NCBI GenBank assembly: GCA_001824635.1
Contig: MHYB01000011.1
Location: 1 to 6,416 of the forward strand
Length of the DNA: 6,416 nucleotides
Reading direction: 5' to 3'
DNA from: Planctomycetes bacterium GWF2_50_10
GTDB lineage: Bacteria > Planctomycetota > Phycisphaerae > Sedimentisphaerales > GWF2-50-10
Position numbers and translations under genes: made by a program. The notes under the pieces were generated by a model. The model had not been told where the DNA came from. It ran no database searches and worked only from the letters and a program-made list of their open reading frames with translations. Shown one piece after another: positions 1-5,449 of the stretch (the stretch's first letter is position 1; each line of letters opens with the position of its first letter).

Positions 1-206
1 TCCACAATCAGCCCGCCCGGCTTTAGCTTCCCCTCCCGCTCAGCGGCATCTATCATCGCCGCGCCGATGCGGTCTTTTACACTCGAGAGCGGATTAAAAA
101 ACTCCAGCTTAACCACGATCTCCGCCCCGCTTGCCTTGCCGATCTTATTCAAACGCACCAGCGGCGTCCTGCCGATTGTTTTTGTAATATCCGAATAAAT
201 ATTCAT
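1..206 (-). CDS. cysK: Cysteine synthase (O-acetylserine sulfhydrylase), N-terminal part, cut by window edge
   Basis: The enzyme is a PLP-dependent beta-replacement synthase that makes cysteine from O-acetylserine and sulfide in the cytoplasm. Visible residues begin MNIYSDITKTIGRTPLVRLN, the usual CysK/CysM opening with the TIGxTPLVRL signature. The NPLSSVKDRIG block contains the lysine expected to bind PLP (residue 44 from this start). About 68 codons are present and the rest lies beyond base 1. I chose the ATG at 204-206 because a GGGG tract lies 6 nt upstream. An in-frame ATG at 210-212 would add two residues, but that same tract would then abut the start codon. The stop of metY is about 20 nt upstream on the same strand, so the two genes are probably co-transcribed. 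CysK and CysM, or a cystathionine beta-synthase-like relative, cannot be separated from this fragment. Confidence 0.9.
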   Translation of the reverse strand, partial: MNIYSDITKTIGRTPLVRLNKIGKASGAEIVVKLEFFNPLSSVKDRIGAAMIDAAEREGKLKPGGLIV

Positions 207-228
207 ATTCATCCCCGGGTTTTTAAAC

Positions 229-1515
229 TTATTTCGCTGTAGCCTTCGCGATCGCCTGCTCGATATCTGCGATAATATCGTCCACATGCTCGATGCCTAT
301 CGACAGCCGCACAAAATCTTCGGTAACTCCCGTCGCGAGCTGCTCTGCCGCCGATAATTGCTGATGTGTCGTCGAAGCCGGATGTATCGCCAGCGTCTTT
401 GCGTCACCCACATTCGCAAGGTGCGAGATCAGTTCCAGCGAATCGATAAACTTCTTGCCCGCCTCTTTGCCGCCCTTTATGCCAAACCCAAGTATCGCAC
501 CGGCGCCATTTTGCAGATACTTTTTCGCTCTGCCGAACTCTTCGCTTGATTCCAGCCCCGGATAATTCACCCACGCCACCTTCGGATGATTCGCAAGATA
601 CCTCGCAACAGCCAGCGCATTCTCCGCATGCCTTGGCAGCCTCAAATGCAGCGTCTCAACTCCCTGCAAAAACAAGAATGCGTTAAATGGCGAAAGCGCA
701 GTCCCAATATCCCTAAGCAGCGTAACCCGCGCCTTTATGATATACGCGATATTGCCCATTGGCTTGAGTGCCTCGACAAAATCAAGCCCATGATAACTCG
801 CGTCAGGCCCGGATATCAGCGGAAATTTCCCGCTCGTCCAGTCAAACTTCCCCGAATCCACTATCAGCCCGCCAACCGACGTGCCGTGCCCGCCTATAAA
901 CTTCGTCGCCGAATACACGACAATATCCGCCCCGAAGTCGATCGGCTTAAGCAAATAAGGCGACACCGTATTATCGATCACCAGCGGCAAACCATTCTTG
1001 TGCGCAACCGCCGCAAGCCCCTCAATATCCGCCACGTCAAGCTTGGGATTACCGATACTCTCCGCATAGATCGCCTTGGTCTTTGGCCCGATCGCCGCCG
1101 CAAATGCCGCAAGGTCATTGGATTTTACAAATTTGACCGTTATCCCCATCCGCGGGAATGTGTAATGAAACAGGTTATACGTCCCGCCGTAAAGGTTGTC
1201 CGCCGAAACGATCTCATCACCTGCCTGCGCGATATTGAGCAGCGAAAGCGTTATCGCCGATTGACCCGAACTAACAGCCAGCGCCCCTACCCCGCCGTCA
1301 AGCGCAGCTATGCGTTTTTCCAACACATCGGTCGTAGGGTTCATCAGACGCGTGTAAATATTGCCGAACTCCTTAAGCCCGAACAAATTCGCCGCATGCT
1401 CACTATTCTTGAACTGATACGACGTAGTTTGATATATAGGAACCGCCCGCGACCCCGTAGTAGGATCCGCAACCTGCCCCGCATGTAACGCCAACGTCTC
1501 CGCTCTGTAACTCAT
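229..1515 (-). CDS. metY: O-acetylhomoserine sulfhydrylase (O-acetylhomoserine aminocarboxypropyltransferase)
   Basis: The product is a 428-residue cytoplasmic PLP enzyme of the Cys/Met metabolism family (cystathionine gamma-synthase fold). It is expected to convert O-acetylhomoserine plus sulfide into homocysteine and acetate, the direct sulfhydrylation route to methionine. The N-terminus (TLALHAGQ, then PIYQTTSYQF) and the YTRLMNPTTDVLEKRIAALDGG block are typical of MetY. SSGQSAI near residues 82-88 is the cofactor phosphate-binding turn. D181 in VIDNTVS and K205 in YSATKFIGGHG are the expected PLP-ring aspartate and Schiff-base lysine. The conserved SLE and SIGIEH blocks lie near the C-terminus. 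Length fits MetY (about 430) rather than MetB or MetC (about 380-400). The start is preceded by GGAG and AAGGA. It lies 74 nt downstream of the Rrf2 regulator gene and about 20 nt upstream of cysK, so it is probably in one operon. Use of methanethiol, or a different acyl-homoserine, cannot be excluded. Confidence 0.95.
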   Translation of the reverse strand: MSYRAETLALHAGQVADPTTGSRAVPIYQTTSYQFKNSEHAANLFGLKEFGNIYTRLMNPTTDVLEKRIAALDGGVGALAVSSGQSAITLSLLNIAQAGDEIVSADNLYGGTYNLFHYTFPRMGITVKFVKSNDLAAFAAAIGPKTKAIYAESIGNPKLDVADIEGLAAVAHKNGLPLVIDNTVSPYLLKPIDFGADIVVYSATKFIGGHGTSVGGLIVDSGKFDWTSGKFPLISGPDASYHGLDFVEALKPMGNIAYIIKARVTLLRDIGTALSPFNAFLFLQGVETLHLRLPRHAENALAVARYLANHPKVAWVNYPGLESSEEFGRAKKYLQNGAGAILGFGIKGGKEAGKKFIDSLELISHLANVGDAKTLAIHPASTTHQQLSAAEQLATGVTEDFVRLSIGIEHVDDIIADIEQAIAKATAK

Positions 1516-1557
1516 ATTCCTTTACTCCCATTAAATGTTGCTTCTTTTTTAATTATT

Positions 1558-1587
1558 CTGTCTTCTGAATCCTGAATCCTGTCTTCT
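1558..1587. repeat. Short nested direct repeats in the rrf2-metY spacer
   Basis: CTGTCTTCT occurs at 1558-1566 and again at 1579-1587. Between them GAATCCT is repeated in tandem (1567-1573 and 1574-1580). The block lies in the 74-nt spacer between the regulator and metY. On the coding (minus) strand it is purine-rich. Its role is unknown: it may be a local slippage product, a protein site or an mRNA feature controlling the relative expression of the two genes. Confidence 0.6.
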
Positions 1588-1589
1588 AT

Positions 1590-2024
1590 CTAAATATAAT
1601 ACATCCCCTGGCACTTCTCGTTTCTCTTCTCAACAAGGCTCGCCAGCGTGATAGATTCCAGTGTGCTGTTTATAGCATCCTTTAGTTTGCGCCACGCATC
1701 TTGCGTGGCGCACATGCTCATACGCCCGCAAGTCCCCCCTTCTTTGACACAGTCCACAGGCGACAAGTCCCCTTCCAGAGTCGTCACCACCTCGCGAAGA
1801 GTTATATCCTCTGGCTTTTTGGCAAGAACATATCCACCGTGTGCCCCGCGATAACCGTCAACCAGCCCCGCCGCTTTGAGGTCTATCACGATCCTGCTCA
1901 GGTACTTCTCCGATATCTCCTGCGTCCGGGCTATGTCCTTTAGGAACACAGGCCCTTTGGCCCCGCCCGCAGCAAGTTCCACCAAAAACCGCAACCCATA
2001 TCTAGCCTTAGTCGATACTTTCAT
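1590..2024 (-). CDS. Rrf2-family transcriptional regulator with IscR-like cysteines, probable sulfur-operon regulator
   Basis: The product is a 144-residue DNA-binding protein of the Rrf2 family (IscR, CymR, NsrR and RsrR relatives). The N-terminus MKVSTKARYGLRFLVELA is the family signature. A winged helix-turn-helix follows: VFLKDIA, then ISEKYLSRIVIDLKAAGLV (about 37-55, recognition helix region), then the wing GYRGAHGGYVLAKKPEDITL. Three cysteines, C92, C99 and C105, form C-x6-C-x5-C, close to the [2Fe-2S] ligand spacing of IscR (C92, C98, C104). The position matching the IscR histidine ligand appears to be Q108. A fourth cysteine, C138, is near the C-terminus. The ATG has GAGG 9 nt upstream. 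The gene is first in a minus-strand run with metY and cysK, which points to local control of sulfide assimilation, as CymR does in Firmicutes. Whether it senses Fe-S status, cysteine or O-acetylserine cannot be read from sequence, and no specific symbol is justified. Confidence 0.92.
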   Translation of the reverse strand: MKVSTKARYGLRFLVELAAGGAKGPVFLKDIARTQEISEKYLSRIVIDLKAAGLVDGYRGAHGGYVLAKKPEDITLREVVTTLEGDLSPVDCVKEGGTCGRMSMCATQDAWRKLKDAINSTLESITLASLVEKRNEKCQGMYYI

Positions 2025-2044
2025 ATTCCAGACCTCACTTAATT

Positions 2045-2097
2045 ACTACCATTGCCGTAGCTTTGATAGTGATTATACTGGCACACAATAGCATTGC
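2045..2097 (-). promoter_or_regulatory. Candidate paired operator (direct repeat GCAATGNTANT) around the rrf2 promoter
   Basis: On the minus strand GCAATGCTATT (2087-2097) overlaps the -35 hexamer and the spacer, and GCAATGGTAGT (2045-2055) lies in the transcribed leader. The two match at 9 of 11 positions and start 42 bp apart, four helical turns, so they would face the same side of DNA. The upstream copy also carries a small palindrome, CAAT-AGC-ATTG (2086-2096). This suggests autoregulation by the Rrf2 protein but does not match a consensus I can name with certainty. Confidence 0.3.
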
Positions 2098-2099
2098 AA
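2072..2099 (-). promoter_or_regulatory. Sigma70-type promoter of the rrf2-metY-cysK operon
   Basis: On the minus strand a TTGCAA hexamer (2094-2099) is followed after 16 bp by a perfect TATAAT (2072-2077). The predicted start of transcription is near 2065, giving a leader of about 40 nt before the ATG at 2024. This is the best promoter-like sequence in the window. It is inferred from consensus only. Confidence 0.65.
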
Positions 2100-2237
2100 G
2101 CAAAATTTCCGCTTCTTTTTGAAATTATCTGCCCGCCCCACCGAAAAATATTAGGGCTTTTACAGCATCTAATTTTTCGCAAGTTCTGCAAATAAAACCA
2201 CTTACAGTTCGCAAATTTTTCATCACCGCGACAAAAC
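2100..2237. other. AT-rich part of the divergent intergenic region, no gene seen
   Basis: The 319 bp between the regulator start (2024) and the PEP-CTERM gene (2344) hold two promoter regions and this AT-rich stretch. No credible small ORF with a ribosome binding site and no RNA gene was seen here. TTCGCAA occurs twice (2176-2182 and 2208-2214), and AGTTC(T)GCAAAT recurs with a 1-nt difference at about 2182 and 2206. These spaced A/T-rich elements could be an UP-type or activator region for the rightward promoter, or may have no function. Confidence 0.4.
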
Positions 2238-2266
2238 TTGATTTAATACCCCCGATTGTGTATTCT
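2238..2266 (+). promoter_or_regulatory. Possible promoter of the PEP-CTERM gene
   Basis: TTGATT (2238-2243) and TATTCT (2261-2266) are separated by 17 bp. Each matches four of six positions of the sigma70 consensus. The predicted transcript would start near 2273 and have a leader of about 70 nt. The call is weak and rests on spacing and orientation only. Confidence 0.35.
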
Positions 2267-2301
2267 CCTCTAGTCGTTTGTAGTAATTCAACTATCGGGG
2301 G
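2249..2301 (+). repeat. Inverted repeat flanking the presumed transcription start of the PEP-CTERM gene
   Basis: CCCCCGAT (2249-2256) is the exact reverse complement of ATCGGGGG (2294-2301), with 37 nt between. The -10 candidate lies between the arms, so only the right arm would be in the transcript. It could be a two-half-site operator or a DNA cruciform. A second small hairpin, AGAAG (2304-2308) with CTTCT (2314-2318) and a 5-nt loop, follows in the leader before the ribosome binding site. Confidence 0.4.
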
Positions 2302-2343
2302 AGAGAAGGCGCTCTTCTTAAGTAGTTTTTATGGAGAGGGTCT

Positions 2344-2970
2344 ATGAGAAAACTCAGTGTATTGATTTGTATTTTAGTATGTGCTCTATTTGTCGTACCG
2401 GCTAATGCCTCTTATATTTACAGCTTTGAGGCAATTACATCTAACAGTATCTGGCGCAATGATCCCGGCCTCATCATCACAATGGAACTCTTCGACGTTG
2501 GGTCAAACCAGGTTGAGTTCAAATTCCAAAACAGCAGCACTATTGCTGGCGCTATCGCGCAGATATATTTTGAACAGGGCCCCCTTCAAAGCCTCGCGTC
2601 CATTAACTGGGGTTCGCAGAAAGCGGTAGAATTTACCAGCGGCGCAACTCCGCCCAATGTGCCCGGCTCAACGGCTATTTCTACGCCCTTCCAGGTCATA
2701 TTCAGTGTCGGCGCCAATAAACAACCCCCAAAGAACGGCCTCAGTTCAGGCGAATGGCTTACAGTCACTTTCAACCTGGCCCCGGGAAAAACTTTTGCCG
2801 ACGTGACTTCCTCGATTAATTCACAAGGCGGATTTCGCGTTGGAATGCATTTGGTAAGTTTACCGGATGGCAACAGCGAAGGCTTTGTAAACACCGTCCC
2901 CGAGCCAGCAACACTCGCCGTACTCGCCCTCGGCTCCGCCGTCCTCATCCCCCGCCGAAAGAAAAACTAG
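2344..2970 (+). CDS. Secreted PEP-CTERM sorting-domain protein of unknown function
   Basis: This 208-residue exported protein has a Sec signal peptide at 1-22: basic MRK, a hydrophobic core at about 4-19, and a likely cleavage after ANA. The C-terminus is a textbook PEP-CTERM signal: VPEPAT (185-190), a hydrophobic helix (about 191-202), then RRKK (204-207). In this class the tag is recognised by an exosortase (EpsH-type), and the protein ends up at the cell surface or in extracellular matrix. The mature region (23-184) is rich in Ser, Thr, Asn and Gly, has no cysteine, and alternates hydrophobic and polar residues (for example IITMELFDVGSNQVEFKFQN), suggesting a beta-sandwich. I recognise no catalytic motif. 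GGAGAGGG lies just upstream of the ATG. No exosortase or other PEP-CTERM gene is adjacent, which is common for these scattered substrates. The tag is certain; the function is not. Confidence 0.88.
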   Translation: MRKLSVLICILVCALFVVPANASYIYSFEAITSNSIWRNDPGLIITMELFDVGSNQVEFKFQNSSTIAGAIAQIYFEQGPLQSLASINWGSQKAVEFTSGATPPNVPGSTAISTPFQVIFSVGANKQPPKNGLSSGEWLTVTFNLAPGKTFADVTSSINSQGGFRVGMHLVSLPDGNSEGFVNTVPEPATLAVLALGSAVLIPRRKKN

Positions 2971-2988
2971 AAGTCATCCCAAAACCTG

Positions 2989-3044
2989 CTTTGGCGGCGA
3001 AAATGGCATTTTTTTCGCCGGCAAGGATTGATCAAATCCTCGGC
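2989..3044. repeat. Two overlapping hairpins after the PEP-CTERM gene
   Basis: A long inverted repeat pairs 2989-3003 with 3012-3026: a perfect 9-bp inner stem CGGCGAAAA/TTTTCGCCG around an 8-nt loop, extended by five more pairs (one a wobble) past one mismatch. A second hairpin pairs AGGATT (3024-3029) with AATCCT (3035-3040), and is extended by GCCG (3017-3020) with CGGC (3041-3044). The two use the same bases and cannot form together. The T run lies inside the first stem instead of after it, so this is not a standard intrinsic terminator. It could stabilise or end the PEP-CTERM transcript. Confidence 0.5.
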
Positions 3045-3222
3045 AACATTGGGTTTGTACGTGTTCCGAATCAGTATCCCCGCAAATAGAGACCCCCTTA
3101 GACCTTTTTTGCAACAACGTAGTTTTGTTCTTTTCTGTTCCTTTTCTGCTAAATTTAGGAAGTTTCGCCCGCACCGCTTGAATAAACTCCTGCGCGGCCA
3201 TACTATTAGCGATTCGTAATTT
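3045..3222. other. Intergenic stretch upstream of pta, no gene recognised
   Basis: Together with the hairpins before it, this makes up most of a 277-bp gap between the PEP-CTERM gene and pta. It has a pyrimidine-rich tract on the plus strand (about 3121-3150). A minus-strand frame of 75 codons from an ATG at 3199-3201 to about 2974 lacks a ribosome binding site and shows no recognisable domain, so I do not call it a gene. The region may be untranslated, a degraded gene, or an interspersed repeat. Confidence 0.4.
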
Positions 3223-3228
3223 TATAAT
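3223..3228 (+). promoter_or_regulatory. Possible -10 element for the pta-ackA run
   Basis: A perfect TATAAT lies 19 bp before the pta start codon, in an AT-rich block. No acceptable -35 hexamer is found at 15-19 bp upstream, and the implied leader would be only about a dozen bases, so the call is tentative. Confidence 0.3.
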
Positions 3229-3247
3229 TTTTAGGGATTTACTATTT

Positions 3248-4252
3248 ATGGCACAAGAGAATATTTTCCTCGACATGATCCTTGCCAAGGCCAAGGCCAA
3301 CGTAAAGCGGATCGTGCTGCCCGAAGGCGACGAAGAACGCAATCTCGAGGCGGCAGCAAAAGTGGCCAAACAAAAGATCGCCAGGCTAACCCTCATCGGT
3401 AACGAAGAAAAGATCAAAACTTCACTTGGCAAACTCGGGGCGGATTTAGCAGACTTCACTATCATCGATCATCTCAGATCAGACCTTCTCGAAAAATTCT
3501 CACAGGGCTATTATGAACTCCGCAAAGCAAAGGGCATGACGATCGAACAGGCCCGCAAGCAGATGGAGCACCCCATCTACTTCGGCACCATGATGATCAA
3601 ATCCGGCATGGTCGACGGCCTCGTCGCCGGTGCGATCCATTCAACCGCTGATACCGTACGCCCAGCCCTTCAGATAATTAAAGCCGCCAAAGGCATCAAC
3701 ATCATTTCCAGCTTGTTCTTCATGAGCCGCGGCAAAGAGATTTTTCTCTATTCCGATTGCGGCGTAGTCGAACAGCCAAACGCAGACCAACTCGCGGATA
3801 TCGCCCTCACGACAACCATCACCGCAAAGCAGTTCAGCGTTGAACCACGCGTCGCGATGCTTTCATATTCCACAAAGGGTTCCGCCAAAAGTGCCGATAC
3901 CCAAAAGGTCATCGACGCAACCAAACTCGCCCAGGAAAAAGTTAACGCTCGTTTCGGTGATTCAGTTCCCGTCGATGGTGAATTGCAGTTTGACGCCGCG
4001 TACGTCCCAAAGGTCGGCGCATCCAAGGCCCCCGGCTCACCCGTCGCCGGCAAAGCAACCGTCTACATCTTCCCCGATCTCGACGCCGGCAATATCGCCT
4101 ATAAGATAACCCAGCGTCTCGGCGGCTTCGAAGCATACGGCCCAATTCTTCAAGGCCTCGCCCAGCCGATGAACGATCTCTCACGCGGCTGCAACGCCGA
4201 TGATATCGTCGCAACCGTCGCTATAACCGCAATCCAGGCTATGAAGGAATAA
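3248..4252 (+). CDS. pta: Phosphate acetyltransferase (phosphotransacetylase)
   Basis: The product is a 334-residue cytoplasmic enzyme interconverting acetyl-CoA plus phosphate with acetyl phosphate plus CoA. It is the short, single-domain form of the PTA/PTB family, like Methanosarcina Pta, without the N-terminal regulatory domains of the long E. coli type. Landmarks in order are RIVLPEGDEERNLEAA (21-36), GLVAGAIHSTADTVRPALQI (124-143), SDCGVVEQPNADQLADIA (169-186), PRVAMLSYSTKGSA (200-213), and FDAAYVPKVGASKAPGSPVAG (248-268). The C-terminal block GGFEAYGPILQGLAQPMNDLSRGC (292-315) holds S312 and R313, matching the catalytic Ser-Arg pair of the family. The ATG has only a weak AGGG about 11 nt upstream, but the next Met (residue 10) has no better site. 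Two bases separate its stop from ackA, the classic pairing for acetate and ATP formation from acetyl-CoA, or acetate activation in reverse. Confidence 0.96.
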   Translation: MAQENIFLDMILAKAKANVKRIVLPEGDEERNLEAAAKVAKQKIARLTLIGNEEKIKTSLGKLGADLADFTIIDHLRSDLLEKFSQGYYELRKAKGMTIEQARKQMEHPIYFGTMMIKSGMVDGLVAGAIHSTADTVRPALQIIKAAKGINIISSLFFMSRGKEIFLYSDCGVVEQPNADQLADIALTTTITAKQFSVEPRVAMLSYSTKGSAKSADTQKVIDATKLAQEKVNARFGDSVPVDGELQFDAAYVPKVGASKAPGSPVAGKATVYIFPDLDAGNIAYKITQRLGGFEAYGPILQGLAQPMNDLSRGCNADDIVATVAITAIQAMKE

Positions 4253-4254
4253 AA

Positions 4255-5448
4255 ATGTTAATATTAGTTATCAACTGCGGTTCAAGCAGTATTAAATATC
4301 AGCTCTTCGAGATCAACAGCCAATATACCATCCTGGCTAAGGGCCTCGTCGAACGCATCGGCCTACCCGGTTCGAATATCGCCCATAAGCCAAACGGCAA
4401 GGACGAGGTCGTCATAAATAAGGACCTCCCCGACCATCGCGCCGCTCTTGCAGCCATTGAAGAGGCACTGGTTAGTCCCGTTCACGGTGTCATAAAAGAT
4501 GTCAATGAAATCGCAGGCGTAGGCCATCGCGTCGTTCACGGCGGCGAGAAGTTCACCCGCTCCATACTCATCAACGAACACGTCCTCGACGCCATCCGTG
4601 AAAACGCCAAACTCGCCCCGCTCCATAATCCGCCAAATATCACCGGCATCGAGGTCAGCCAGGCGCTCATGCCCGGCGTCCCAAACGTAGCGGTCTTCGA
4701 TACAGCCATCCACCAGACTATGCCCAAAAAAGCGTATCTCTACGGCCTGCCGATAGATCTCTATCACAAGCACGGCATCCGCAAATACGGCTTCCACGGC
4801 ACAAGCCATGGCTACGTCGCCAAACAGGCCGCAAAGCTGCTCAATAAGCCCTTCGAGACATTGAAGATAATCACCTGCCACCTCGGCAATGGCGGCTCGA
4901 TCACCGCCTTCGACCACGGCAAGAGCGTCGATACCTCCATGGGCCTCACTCCCCTTGAAGGCATCGTAATGGGTACCCGCAGCGGCGATATTGATCCAGC
5001 CATCGTGCTCTACCTGCAGGAAGAACTCGGCGTCTCTCTCTCCCAAACTAACGACCTCCTCAACAAACAAAGCGGTCTCAAAGGCCTCTGCGGCAAGAAC
5101 GACATGCGCGACATCGTCAAACTCGCCAACCAGGGCGAAGAAATGGCCCAGGTCGCCATCGACGTCTTCTGTTACCGGATTCAGAAGTACATCGGCTCGT
5201 ACGTCGCCGTCCTCAATGGCGTAAACGCGATCGTCTTCACCGCCGGCATAGGCGAAAACAGCCCGTTCCTCCGCGAACAGGTATTGGAAAACTTCAGTTA
5301 TCTCGGCCTAAAGCTCGACACCGCCAAAAACCGCGCCAACGAGCAAATATTCTCTACAAAGGATTCAAAAGTCGCCGCGATGATGATAAGAACCAACGAG
5401 GAACTCGTCATCGCCCAGGACACCTTCGACATAATAACGAGGCGCTGA
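4255..5448 (+). CDS. ackA: Acetate kinase
   Basis: The product is a 397-residue cytoplasmic enzyme of the ASKHA fold that transfers phosphate between acetyl phosphate and ADP, making acetate and ATP. Conserved features are LVINCGSSSIKYQLF at the N-terminus (N7, S10, S12, K14), GVGHRVVHGGEKFT (88-101, R92), and PLHNPPNITGIE (122-133). VFDTAIHQTMP (147-157) contains D149, and KYGFHGTSHGYV (177-188) contains H181. ITCHLGNGGSITAFDHGKS (206-224) and MGTRSGDIDP (239-248, with R242) follow. FTAGIGENSPFLRE (328-341) and TNEELVIAQDT (380-390) complete the nucleotide and metal site. Length is full (about 400). AAGGA at the end of pta, 6 nt before the ATG, acts as its ribosome binding site, so translation is probably coupled to pta. 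The TGA stop lies within the open frame of the following LigD-like gene and 1 nt before its proposed start. Confidence 0.97.
   Translation: MLILVINCGSSSIKYQLFEINSQYTILAKGLVERIGLPGSNIAHKPNGKDEVVINKDLPDHRAALAAIEEALVSPVHGVIKDVNEIAGVGHRVVHGGEKFTRSILINEHVLDAIRENAKLAPLHNPPNITGIEVSQALMPGVPNVAVFDTAIHQTMPKKAYLYGLPIDLYHKHGIRKYGFHGTSHGYVAKQAAKLLNKPFETLKIITCHLGNGGSITAFDHGKSVDTSMGLTPLEGIVMGTRSGDIDPAIVLYLQEELGVSLSQTNDLLNKQSGLKGLCGKNDMRDIVKLANQGEEMAQVAIDVFCYRIQKYIGSYVAVLNGVNAIVFTAGIGENSPFLREQVLENFSYLGLKLDTAKNRANEQIFSTKDSKVAAMMIRTNEELVIAQDTFDIITRR
5439..5442 (+). promoter_or_regulatory. Ribosome binding site that decides the non-ATG start of the LigD-like gene
   Basis: GAGG within the last codons of ackA is separated by 7 nt from an ATC codon at 5450-5452. 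The spacing is normal for a Shine-Dalgarno helix. No comparable site serves the first ATG at 5513, whose upstream sequence is ACTGGGAT. Confidence 0.45.
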
Positions 5449-5449
5449 T

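Noticed and set aside
586..1488. Plus-strand open frame of 300 codons
   Set aside because: It lies antisense within metY, has an Arg-, Lys- and Pro-rich translation with no domain, and reflects the codon bias of the real gene.
2996..3019. Intrinsic terminator for the PEP-CTERM gene
   Set aside because: The T run forms part of the stem and is followed by GCCGGC, with no U tract after the hairpin on either strand.
3082..3112. GCAAA/TTTGC inverted repeat with a T run
   Set aside because: The arms are only 5 bp, A/T-rich and about 20 nt apart, so it is too weak for a terminator call.
2974..3201. Possible 75-residue minus-strand gene in the gap before pta
   Set aside because: It has no ribosome binding site before the ATG at 3201 and no recognisable domain, and it covers the hairpin block. 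Kept only as a note.
4363..5070. Minus-strand open frame of 235 codons
   Set aside because: It is fully antisense to ackA, which is unmistakable. The translation lacks family features.
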